From: an uncultured Eubacteriales bacterium
Lineage (GTDB): Bacteria > Bacillota_A > Clostridia > Christensenellales > Aristaeellaceae
Assembly (NCBI GenBank): GCA_900321945.1
Contig: ONXY01000016.1
Coordinates: 1 to 5,966 of the forward strand
Direction: 5' to 3'
DNA length: 5,966 bases
Shown here piece by piece: positions 1 through 5,685 of this stretch. A model generated the notes under the pieces. That model was not told the origin of the DNA. It ran no database searches and saw only the letters and a list, made by a program, of their open reading frames with translations. Position 1 is the stretch's first letter. Each line of letters starts with the position of its first letter. The position numbers and the translations under genes were made by a program.

Positions 1-538
1 GGACCTGCAGATCGGCAACTATCTGGCGCAGGACTATCAGGAGGTTTTCCATAACTGGCACGTGCAGGACCGGGTCATCGAGGAACTGGATCTGCATTAC
101 ACCTACAGCCAGCTGAACGGGATGGTTTCCGTAACCAACCCCAGCAATACGCGTATCCTGTACATCACCGTGACGAGTCCGGATCCCAGGGAGGCGCAGG
201 ATATCGCCGGCACGTTCGCGAAGGTGGCCTGCGAATTCATCGCGGTAAAGATGGATCAGGAGCAGCCGAACGTCTTTGAGGAACCGCGCCTTCCCACGTC
301 GCCGTCCTCTCCCAACAAGAGCCGGAACCTGATGATCGGCTTCCTGCTGGGGGCGCTGCTGGCGATAGCGGTTATCGTCATCCGGTACGTGGCGGACGAC
401 AAGATCCGGACGCCGGAGGACATTGAAAAACTGCTCGGGCTTCCGACGCTGGGCGTCGTGACCGAGCAGGAGTCCTTCTTCCACGGAGCGGGCCAGACAA
501 AGGGCAGGAAGAAGGGGAAGAAGGGAGGAAAGGCATGA
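1..538 (+). CDS. Wzz/CapA-like polysaccharide chain-length determinant and kinase adaptor (C-terminal part, 5' end outside window)
   Basis: The reading frame is open from base 2 to the TGA at 536-538, giving 178 visible residues; the N-terminal helix and first part of the Wzz domain lie upstream. An extracytoplasmic stretch (about 1-90) is followed by a proline-rich segment (PRLPTSPSSPNK, about 95-106) and a membrane helix at about 110-128. The cytoplasmic tail carries the family motif around DDKIRTPEDIEKLLGLPTLG and ends in a strongly basic run (KGRKKGKKGGK). Proteins of this family (CapA, CpsC, YwqC, Wzz) set exopolysaccharide or capsule chain length, and in Gram-positives their cytoplasmic tail activates a separate tyrosine kinase. 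That kinase is the next gene, overlapping by 4 bp (ATGA), so translation is probably coupled. A GTG at 62 is in frame but is not a start, since homologous sequence continues before it. The family call is firm; the polysaccharide involved is unknown. Confidence 0.9.
   Translation, partial: DLQIGNYLAQDYQEVFHNWHVQDRVIEELDLHYTYSQLNGMVSVTNPSNTRILYITVTSPDPREAQDIAGTFAKVACEFIAVKMDQEQPNVFEEPRLPTSPSSPNKSRNLMIGFLLGALLAIAVIVIRYVADDKIRTPEDIEKLLGLPTLGVVTEQESFFHGAGQTKGRKKGKKGGKA
523..528 (+). promoter_or_regulatory. Ribosome binding site of the BY-kinase gene
   Basis: GGGAGG lies 6 nt before the ATG at 535 and supports that start. It sits inside the coding sequence of the adaptor, in the purine-rich codons of its Lys/Gly tail, as expected for overlapping, translationally coupled genes. 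Confidence 0.75.
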
Positions 539-1290
539 GAACCTGTGAGATACAGCGGCTTGAGAAAATGGATTTTCAGGGCGAGGAAGCGCTGAACTCC
601 ATCTGCACAAACCTTTCCTTCGTCGGACGGAACATGAAGTGCTTCGTAGTGACGAGCTGTACGGAGAACGAAGGAAAGAGCTCCCTGGTGATGCATATCA
701 TGCAGAACCTTGCGGGACGGAAAAAGAAGGTCGTGGTCGTGGACTGCGATCTGCGCAAGAGCGTCATTCTGAACCACTTCTCCATCCGGGTCCCCGGCGG
801 CGAGATTACCGGACTTGCCCAGTTTCTGGCGGGCTACAGCGCGCTGGAGGACGTGGTATACGCCACGAATATTCCCGGGGCCTATCTGATCCCCGCCGGA
901 AAGGATATCGCCAATCCCATGCCCCTGCTGGACAGCCCCGAGTTCGCCCAGCTGCTGGAATACCTGAAGCAGGCTTTCGACGTGGTTCTGCTGGACGCGC
1001 CGCCCATCGGCATGGTGGTGGACAGCGCGGTGGTCGCCAAAAACAGCGACGGCGTGGTGCTTGTGGTGGAGCATGCCAAACGCCGGAAGGGAGAGGTGCT
1101 GGACGCAGTCAAGCAGATTCATCAGAGCGGATGCCCGGTGGTCGGCTGCATCATCAACCGCGTCAGCATGAAAACCCGCAGCGAGCGGAACTATTACAAG
1201 AACCACTACTATTCCTATTCCCATTATTCCCATTATGGCGAGAAATACGGATACGGGCGTCCGGAAAACGATCCGGCGCCGAAAACCTGA
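535..1290 (+). CDS. BY-type (bacterial) tyrosine kinase, CapB/CpsD/YwqD type
   Basis: This 251-residue protein has the usual length of a stand-alone Gram-positive BY-kinase. It shows a Walker A (SCTENEGKSS, 41-50), a Walker A' (VVVVDCDLRK, 66-75, with D70 and D72) and a Walker B (VVLLDAPP, 150-157). The C-terminus is a tyrosine cluster, nine Tyr between 220 and 240, the expected autophosphorylation tail. Known members phosphorylate themselves and export or precursor enzymes, cycling with a phosphatase to control polymer length. The partner is the adaptor encoded just upstream, overlapping by 4 bp; the ATG at 535 has a GGGAGG site at 523-528, 6 nt away. Oddities: the EX2RX2R oligomerisation motif reads E18-x-x-N21-x-x-C24, without either arginine, and the Pro-Gly usual in the P-loop is Glu-Asn (44-45). 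It is the last gene of its operon, followed by a terminator. Substrate and polymer cannot be told from here. Confidence 0.92.
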   Translation: MRTCEIQRLEKMDFQGEEALNSICTNLSFVGRNMKCFVVTSCTENEGKSSLVMHIMQNLAGRKKKVVVVDCDLRKSVILNHFSIRVPGGEITGLAQFLAGYSALEDVVYATNIPGAYLIPAGKDIANPMPLLDSPEFAQLLEYLKQAFDVVLLDAPPIGMVVDSAVVAKNSDGVVLVVEHAKRRKGEVLDAVKQIHQSGCPVVGCIINRVSMKTRSERNYYKNHYYSYSHYSHYGEKYGYGRPENDPAPKT

Positions 1291-1310
1291 GCCGGGTTCA
1301 CGGGAACCTG

Positions 1311-1343
1311 AAAACGCGCCTCCGCTTCCGGAGACGCGTTTTT
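1311..1343 (+). terminator. Rho-independent terminator after the BY-kinase gene (possibly bidirectional)
   Basis: The arm AAAACGCGCCTCCG (1311-1324) pairs with CGGAGACGCGTTTT (1329-1342) across a CTTC loop, with one C/A mismatch, and five T follow the stem. It begins 20 nt after the kinase stop codon. Read on the minus strand the mismatch becomes a U-G wobble and a run of four U follows, so it could also stop read-through from the convergent gene. The same stem occurs at 4871-4903. Confidence 0.85.
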
Positions 1344-1379
1344 CAGCGCCACGGCGGATCCGGACGCCCGCGCTGAAAA
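1340..1379. repeat. Inverted repeat linking the two convergent terminators
   Basis: TTTTCAGCGC (1340-1349) and GCGCTGAAAA (1370-1379) are perfect 10-bp inverted copies separated by 20 nt. Inside lie a 4-bp GGCG/CGCC pair (1353-1356 and 1365-1368) and the palindrome CGGATCCG (1355-1362). The outer ends are the T-tracts of the flanking terminators, so transcripts arriving from either side would carry the same TTTTCAGCGC after their hairpin. The inverted repeat is plain in the sequence; any role is unknown. Confidence 0.6.
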
Positions 1380-1415
1380 GGGAAACCCGGGTTCCGCGCA
1401 GGAACCCGGGTTTCC
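1376..1415 (-). terminator. Rho-independent terminator of the large secreted-protein gene
   Basis: GGAAACCCGGGTTCC (1381-1395) and GGAACCCGGGTTTCC (1401-1415) form a perfect 15-bp stem with a 5-nt loop. On the minus strand it begins 18 nt after the stop codon at 1434 and is followed by CTTTTC (1380-1375). On the plus strand no T-run follows, so it acts for the minus-strand gene. The U-run is short but the stem is very strong. Confidence 0.8.
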
Positions 1416-1433
1416 GCGGCATAAGGGGAAACG

Positions 1434-4400
1434 TTACTCGTCGTCCGTCAGAATGCCCGCCTCGTGCAGCACGCGGCAGACGGTTTCCGTCCGGGTCATG
1501 ATCAGATTGGAAAGCACCTCGGCGGCGGCGGCCGGATCGTCCGGATACAGATCCGCCAGCGTTTCACGCCGTGCGCGGATCAGATCGTCGAAAGCCATGC
1601 GGTCCTCGGCGATCACGGGCCGCTCGTCCTCATCCGCGGAGAGGTACCAGATATCGTACATGGTATCCAGCTCCAGGATCCAGTTTTCCTGAGAGCGCAG
1701 CCAGGCGGCGGCGCGTTCGTCCATGTCCACGGCGCCGTCCAGCAGCTGCCGGGTTACCTGGGTGGTCAGCGAATGGGCGGAACACTGGTCGTCCGCGGTG
1801 CGGGCGCCGCCGTCCCCGTCATAGGTGACGGAGCGTTCGCATTCCGGACTCTCCCCGGCTTCCGGCAGATCGGTATACGCCGCGCTCAGGCTGTCGGGAC
1901 GGGTTTCCGGAGCGGCGTGAAGCTCGTAGCACAGGTTCATGCAGTGCGTCATACGCTCCTCGACCGCGATCCTGGCCGCCTCATCCTCCCCGCAGACCAG
2001 CGACATCGACGCCTCCAGCGCGGACAGCTGACGGCTGAAAGCGGCTTCCTCGTTCTCCGCGCTGCGGGCGCCCTCGCTGTCCGCCTTTGAGATCCATTCG
2101 TCATACAGGGCGCTGATTTCCGTATCCCAGAGGCCGGCGGCTTCTTCCGCGTCGCCGTCCATGACCAGCGCAGCGCTCCTGGCCGCGGTTTCCTCGTGTT
2201 CGCCGCAGGCTGTCAGATCATGCCGGGCCGCGCCGTCTCCGAATCCTGTCAGCCGGGATTCGCAGGCTCCTCCGTCCAGCGCGACGGGATCGGGCTTCCG
2301 TACGCGCGGGATGCCCGCCGTCGGGACCTCGACTTCTTCGGAGTAGGTGATGAGCTCCTCGCCCGCCTTGACGGACCAGACCGCGTCCGCGATGTTGACC
2401 AGACGGGTGTTTTCCACATCCTTGGCGGTGACGGTATAGGAGAAGGGCACGCTGTACGTTCCGCCGGCCTTCAGGGTTTCGCCCGCGACCACGGTGCGGA
2501 GGCCGTTGGAATCCAGCTCCGCCAGGCAGTCCCGGACATCCAGGGAGATGATATCCTTTACCGTGTTGTTGGTGACTTCGATCAGATAGCGGACTTCCTC
2601 GCCTTCCTGATACCACGCGCCGTTTTCCGGCGAGGAAATGACCGTCTTGGCCACGATGACGCCGTCCGCGTCCGCGAAGTCCGCCGGCGCGCCGCAGACG
2701 GCCGACACGGCGTTCTTTTTGCCGGTCAGGGGATTCTTGTATACCGCCTTGACCGCATTGGGAACCTTTTTCTGATTCGCCTGAATCCAGGTCGTCTTGG
2801 TCTTGTATGTGAAGGTGACGCTCTTGCCGGAACCCAGCGAGGAGACTGTCTGCCAGATCTTTTTACCGCTGTAAAGGCTTTCGTAGAGGCTGATGCCGGT
2901 AACCTTCTTGCTCATGGGGTTGGAGACAGTGATTTCGAATTCCACCTCTTCCCCGGGAACAAAGAACAGCTTGTTGGCCGGCTTGTTCTTTACGGTCTTG
3001 CTGATCCACAGCTCCTTGTCGCCGCGGCCGACGGGGGCCGATACGGAAGCCTTGGCGGATTTCATTTTTCCGTCCGCGCCGGTATAGGTCACGATCACTT
3101 CGTTGACGATGAAGGGGGCCGAGAGATCGGCGGCGGAGACCTTGTAATCGAATTCGAAGGTTTTGCTCTTTCCCGCGCCGAGCGTTCCGACGTCTCCTTT
3201 CAGGGACGGGTACATCTTATCGGTCACGATCACGTCCTTGACGGATTTGGAGGAAGGATTCTGAACGGTGATCACAAAATGAATCTTTTCATCCTTCTGG
3301 AAGAAGAGGGAGTTTTTCGGTCCTTTTGCGACGGATTTCGTCACGTTCAGAACGAAATCGGAGGGGGGCGTCCAGCCGCCGTCTCCGCCCGATCCGGCAT
3401 CGGCGGAGAAGAAGAACCACACCGGGTTCGATTCCGTCGTGCCGGCCGCGCGGAGGACGCCGTTCATGGCGGACGTGCCGCCGGTCAGTTTTCCCCGGAC
3501 GATGAAGCCGAGCGTAAAGCGCCCTGTCAGGACGTCCTCCTTCGAGACGGTATAGGTGTATTCACCCGAAGAAGTCTGACCCGGATCGACCGGATCCGAG
3601 GAGCCGATCTTTATGTCCGTCCGGCTGTCGTCCTTCAGCCCTTTGAAGAGGCTTGCGGTCAGGCTGACGGCCCTGCTTTTTTTCGACGCGTTTTTCAGGG
3701 TCCAGCGGAAGGTGAGCTCGTCCCCGAGCCCGTAGGCTTCCTGCGGATCGGAGACCAGTTCCACCGTCAGCTGCAGCTTGTATTCGGAGACGTCCCCGGT
3801 GACCGGCTCGCCGAATCCGCCGTACAGGCCGAGCAGCCGCAGGGTCTGGGGCCAGCCGATACCGTCCTGCTTCAGCTTCATCCGTTTCTGAAACTTCCTG
3901 ACGGCGTTTGAGGTGCTCTGATCGTATTTTCCGCTGATTTTCCGGCCGTACAGACCGATGTCGCGCAGGGCGGTCTGCAGGCCCCGGACCGCTGAGTCGG
4001 AGTTGTCCAGATCGGGAGCGAGGGTCCCGTCCGGATAGAAATCCTCCGTTTTCGATTTGCCGCAGAAGACGCAGGAGGATTTACGGCGGCCCTTGCTGTG
4101 ATCCGTCGGCTCTTTGATGATCTCCCATTCCGCATACCGGTGGCCGACCTTCTTCAGGGTTTCCTTGATCGTTTTCCCGCAGACCTGGCATTTGGCCTGC
4201 CGGCTTCCGGATTTTTTGCATGTCGGCTCTTTGGTTACCGTCCATTCGCCGGGCGTATGCTCCGTCTTTTTCAGCTTCCGGGTTTCCCGGTATCCGCAGT
4301 CGACGCACTGGTGCTGCTGTTTGCCTTCTTTGGTGCAGGTCGGCTCCGTGACCGTCTTCCATTTTCCGTAGCGGTGCTCCGTTTTCGGAATGGCCTGCGT

Positions 4401-4676
4401 CTGGGTTTCACGGCAGCCGGAACAGTACCGGATCCGGGTTCCCTGCGTGGTACAGGTCGCCGGAACCGTCACAATCCATTCGCCCCATGTATGGGTATGC
4501 TCGTAGGTTTGGTTGTCGTTGATCGGGAGATTGTTGTCGGGCCATACAATCTGGCCGGGCACACGGGTCGGAGCGGCGACGCCGTCCCAGGAGGTCGCGG
4601 CCGCCGCGGGCAGGGCCGCGCAGAGAAGCGCCAGAAGCAGCGCGGCGCACAGGCAGTATTTCCACCGTCGGTTCAT
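1434..4676 (-). CDS. Large secreted multidomain wall-associated protein: Cys/His repeats, peptidoglycan-binding domain, beta-sandwich repeats, duplicated C-terminal module
   Basis: The 1080-residue protein starts with a signal peptide (MNRRWKYC, hydrophobic core to about 27, ending ALPAAAA). In order follow four 39-residue Cys/His repeats (62-217), a PG_binding_1-like domain (about 222-285, with AVRGLQTAL, YDQSTSNAVRKFQ and DGIGWPQT), four Ig-like DUF11/CARDB-type repeats (about 296-430, 441-549, 554-665, 671-786), a Pro/Gly linker, and a helical Cys/His module present twice (805-920, 946-1071). No C-terminal membrane helix or LPXTG-type signal is seen, so anchoring is probably non-covalent through the peptidoglycan-binding domain. 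The ATG at 4676 is chosen because GGAGGG lies 8 nt upstream and the signal peptide starts there; the frame stays open to 5198 but that part runs into the neighbouring permease gene. Lysine is abundant in the first half, Asp/Glu in the last 300 residues. It is a single-gene unit with its own promoter and terminator. The domains are recognisable; the function of the whole is not known to me. Confidence 0.9.
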   Translation of the reverse strand: MNRRWKYCLCAALLLALLCAALPAAAATSWDGVAAPTRVPGQIVWPDNNLPINDNQTYEHTHTWGEWIVTVPATCTTQGTRIRYCSGCRETQTQAIPKTEHRYGKWKTVTEPTCTKEGKQQHQCVDCGYRETRKLKKTEHTPGEWTVTKEPTCKKSGSRQAKCQVCGKTIKETLKKVGHRYAEWEIIKEPTDHSKGRRKSSCVFCGKSKTEDFYPDGTLAPDLDNSDSAVRGLQTALRDIGLYGRKISGKYDQSTSNAVRKFQKRMKLKQDGIGWPQTLRLLGLYGGFGEPVTGDVSEYKLQLTVELVSDPQEAYGLGDELTFRWTLKNASKKSRAVSLTASLFKGLKDDSRTDIKIGSSDPVDPGQTSSGEYTYTVSKEDVLTGRFTLGFIVRGKLTGGTSAMNGVLRAAGTTESNPVWFFFSADAGSGGDGGWTPPSDFVLNVTKSVAKGPKNSLFFQKDEKIHFVITVQNPSSKSVKDVIVTDKMYPSLKGDVGTLGAGKSKTFEFDYKVSAADLSAPFIVNEVIVTYTGADGKMKSAKASVSAPVGRGDKELWISKTVKNKPANKLFFVPGEEVEFEITVSNPMSKKVTGISLYESLYSGKKIWQTVSSLGSGKSVTFTYKTKTTWIQANQKKVPNAVKAVYKNPLTGKKNAVSAVCGAPADFADADGVIVAKTVISSPENGAWYQEGEEVRYLIEVTNNTVKDIISLDVRDCLAELDSNGLRTVVAGETLKAGGTYSVPFSYTVTAKDVENTRLVNIADAVWSVKAGEELITYSEEVEVPTAGIPRVRKPDPVALDGGACESRLTGFGDGAARHDLTACGEHEETAARSAALVMDGDAEEAAGLWDTEISALYDEWISKADSEGARSAENEEAAFSRQLSALEASMSLVCGEDEAARIAVEERMTHCMNLCYELHAAPETRPDSLSAAYTDLPEAGESPECERSVTYDGDGGARTADDQCSAHSLTTQVTRQLLDGAVDMDERAAAWLRSQENWILELDTMYDIWYLSADEDERPVIAEDRMAFDDLIRARRETLADLYPDDPAAAAEVLSNLIMTRTETVCRVLHEAGILTDDE
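1464..2264 (-). repeat. Duplicated C-terminal Cys/His helical module of the secreted protein
   Basis: Residues 805-920 (copy A, 2264-1917) and 946-1071 (copy B, 1841-1464) are diverged copies offset by 141 residues at their start. Aligned marks are C805/C946 followed by Glu, a GDG-x-AR stretch, C824-x-x-H827 / C965-x-x-H968, YDxWxxxAD (858-866 and 1007-1015), a Glu-x-x-x-AF (880 and 1029), and a closing C-x-x-LH (916-920 and 1067-1071). Copy B has about 8 extra residues before YDxW and 2 more before the last Cys. The helical layout recalls LprI/DUF1311-like lysozyme-inhibitor domains; that likeness is from memory and is tentative. Confidence 0.7.
2319..3356 (-). repeat. Tandem DUF11/CARDB-like beta-sandwich repeats within the secreted protein
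   Basis: Three units of about 110 residues start at residues 441, 554 and 671. They share an opening strand (VTKSV, ISKTV, VAKTV), a Gly/Asp-Glu strand that leads to an N-rich turn (KIHFVITVQNP, EVEFEITVSNP, EVRYLIEVTNN), a glycine-rich LGAGKS / LGSGKS / LKAGGT turn before a Phe/Tyr-rich strand, and a closing strand. A more distant unit lies at about 296-430. In known surface proteins such repeats act as stalks or spacers. Confidence 0.75.
3822..4013 (-). other. Peptidoglycan-binding (PG_binding_1-like) domain within the secreted protein
   Basis: Residues about 222-285 match the usual layout of this three-helix domain: S-x-AVRGLQTAL-x-x-IGLYG, then GKYDQSTSNAVRKFQ, then a final helix after DGIGWPQT. 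Such domains bind cell-wall peptidoglycan and are normally terminal or next to a hydrolase; here no hydrolase domain is recognised in the protein, which points to an anchoring role. Confidence 0.8.
4026..4493 (-). repeat. Four tandem 39-residue (117-bp) Cys/His repeats within the secreted protein
   Basis: Each unit runs His-x-x-x-x-Trp, then PTC, then a CxxC pair. Equivalent residues recur exactly 39 apart: H62/H101/H140/H179, C75/C114/C153, and the CxxC pairs at 85-88, 124-127, 163-166 and 202-205. The pattern resembles a small zinc-ribbon-like repeat common in secreted proteins of Clostridia; metal binding, or disulfides outside the cell, is an inference. In the fourth unit the single Cys is replaced by Asp192, followed by His193, so that unit is altered. 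Confidence 0.85.
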
Positions 4677-4684
4677 CCTTTTTT

Positions 4685-4690
4685 CCCTCC
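4685..4690 (-). promoter_or_regulatory. Ribosome binding site that sets the start of the secreted protein
   Basis: GGAGGG on the minus strand lies 8 nt upstream of the ATG at 4676. The in-frame ATG at 4754 has no such site, which decides the start in favour of 4676. Confidence 0.8.
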
Positions 4691-4701
4691 ATTTCAGGTT
4701 C

Positions 4702-4726
4702 GGACATCCGCCCGGAAAGGCGGTCC
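4702..4726 (-). other. Small hairpin in the 5' leader of the secreted-protein gene
   Basis: On the minus strand GGACCGCC (4726-4719) can pair with GGCG and GTCC across a six-base loop, with a 3-nt bulge. It lies in the predicted leader of about 90 nt, some 12 nt above the ribosome binding site. No known riboswitch or leader family is recognised; it may be only a local fold. Confidence 0.3.
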
Positions 4727-4773
4727 GCGGAAGTCTGTTCTGTCGGTTTTTCATAGCTGTGGCTGACACCCCT

Positions 4774-4802
4774 ATCATAGCACAGGAATCGGATTCAGGC
4801 AA
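4774..4802 (-). promoter_or_regulatory. Sigma-A-type promoter with extended -10 for the secreted-protein gene
   Basis: On the minus strand TTGCCT (4802-4797) is followed by a 17-nt spacer and TATGAT (4779-4774), with TG one base before the -10 (TGCTATGAT). Spacing is ideal and each box departs little from consensus. Transcription should start near 4767 and give a leader of about 90 nt before the ATG at 4676. Confidence 0.75.
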
Positions 4803-4815
4803 GCGCGGCCGCTCC

Positions 4816-4835
4816 TTCCGCGGCCATTCCGCGGC
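4816..4835. promoter_or_regulatory. Possible regulator site: two TTCCGCGGC direct repeats 11 bp apart
   Basis: TTCCGCGGC occurs at 4816-4824 and again at 4827-4835, each containing the palindrome CCGCGG. The 11-bp offset is about one helical turn and the pair sits just upstream of the -35 box (about -50 to -70 from the expected start), where activators commonly bind. In GC-rich DNA chance is a real alternative, and no matching regulator is in view. Confidence 0.3.
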
Positions 4836-4870
4836 GGAAAAACCGGAAAACGGATACCGGAGAGAACGGG

Positions 4871-4903
4871 AAAAACGCGCCTCCGGTGCGGAGACGCGCT
4901 TTT
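4871..4903 (-). terminator. Rho-independent terminator of the ABC exporter operon
   Basis: On the minus strand AAAAGCGCGTCTCCG (4903-4889), a CAC loop and CGGAGGCGCGTTTTT (4885-4871) form a stem of 11 base pairs (two of them G-U) extended by four A-U pairs, ending in five U. It begins 18 nt after the permease stop codon. Its plus-strand arms are identical over 14 and 10 bases to the terminator at 1311-1343. Confidence 0.85.
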
Positions 4904-4921
4904 CGGCAATGATCCGGTCCG

Positions 4922-5683
4922 TTATACGCTCAGATAACGCTCCATGATCCAGGCCGAGGCCAGATACATGACCGCGGAATAGCCCAGAGCGACGGCAGAG
5001 CGGATCCCCATGACCGTCTGAACGGTCATTCCCCTGGTCACGATCAGCTGTCCGAGCCAGTTCATGACCGCGGACAGAAGCACGAAGAGCAGAAAGCTGA
5101 CGATCCCGTTGTATTTCTTTCCGTTCAGCAGAGCGGAGGAGACAATGTCCGCCAGACCGGCGACGGACACGGTGGCGAGCCAGGAGGTCAGGAACCATAC
5201 GACCAGAAGAAGGAGGGAGTCCCAGTTCAGCGGAATCTCCTGCCCGAGTTTCGCGAGGAATTCCTTCGCCATCTTCCAGAACATCTCCAGCTGTCCCAGA
5301 CGGCTGAAGAGCAGGGTCACGTCCAGCAGGCCCAGCAGGAAGAAGAACGCTCCGGCCAGAGCGATGGAGAGGCCGTTTTCCAGCATCTTGGCGCCGAGAA
5401 TCTGATAGCAGTTCCGGGGCGTCATGAAAAGCATATAGCCCTGCTTCGTGTTCATGTCCCTGTGCAGCACAAGAATGCTCTGGAAGCCGATCGCCATGAC
5501 CCCGACGAGGGCGGTCATGAACAGCGCCGCCGTGGAAAAGGCAATCAGCTCGTCCGTGTTTCCGGACGCGTTCCGGAACAGCAGAGCGGCCAGGAAGGCA
5601 AGCTCCGCCGCCGCGGCGACGCCCAGGACGATCAGCTTCGCGAACCAGGTTTTTCTCATTTCATATTTCAGCAGCATGCTCAT
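4922..5683 (-). CDS. ABC-2 type exporter permease, six membrane helices
   Basis: The 253-residue protein has six hydrophobic segments at about 17-36, 52-72, 103-125, 157-177, 193-215 and 228-247, with a basic start (KYEMRKTW). After the second helix comes YMLFMTPRNCYQILGAKMLE, a stretch typical of small ABC-2 membrane subunits from Clostridia. It would form the membrane channel of an exporter powered by the ATPase encoded just upstream. The start at 5683 is preferred: GGAGG at 5691-5695 lies 7 nt from it, while the ATG at 5689, which would overlap the ATPase stop codon as ATGA, is only 1 nt from that site. With this start the genes are 2 nt apart and surely co-transcribed. A terminator follows closely. 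The exported substrate cannot be inferred; drug, bacteriocin and lipid export are all seen in this type. Confidence 0.87.
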   Translation of the reverse strand: MSMLLKYEMRKTWFAKLIVLGVAAAAELAFLAALLFRNASGNTDELIAFSTAALFMTALVGVMAIGFQSILVLHRDMNTKQGYMLFMTPRNCYQILGAKMLENGLSIALAGAFFFLLGLLDVTLLFSRLGQLEMFWKMAKEFLAKLGQEIPLNWDSLLLLVVWFLTSWLATVSVAGLADIVSSALLNGKKYNGIVSFLLFVLLSAVMNWLGQLIVTRGMTVQTVMGIRSAVALGYSAVMYLASAWIMERYLSV

Positions 5684-5685
5684 GT

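Noticed and set aside
256..1422. Long minus-strand open frame of 388 codons opposite the polysaccharide genes
   Set aside because: It lies antisense to the well-supported adaptor and kinase genes, crosses both terminators, and its translation is low-complexity and resembles no family; it is an effect of GC-rich codon use.
2196..3911. Plus-strand open frame of 571 codons opposite the secreted-protein gene
   Set aside because: The minus-strand frame has a signal peptide, recognisable domains, internal repeats, promoter and terminator; the plus-strand translation shows no domain and no ribosome binding site was found.
4752..4754. Alternative in-frame ATG at 4754 for the secreted protein
   Set aside because: It has no ribosome binding site, lies about 13 nt from the predicted transcription start, and would add 26 residues before a normal signal peptide.
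4677..5198. Upstream extension of the secreted-protein frame to 5198
   Set aside because: It would overlap the ABC permease gene, its terminator and the promoter at 4774-4802, and would bury the signal peptide 174 residues inside the protein.
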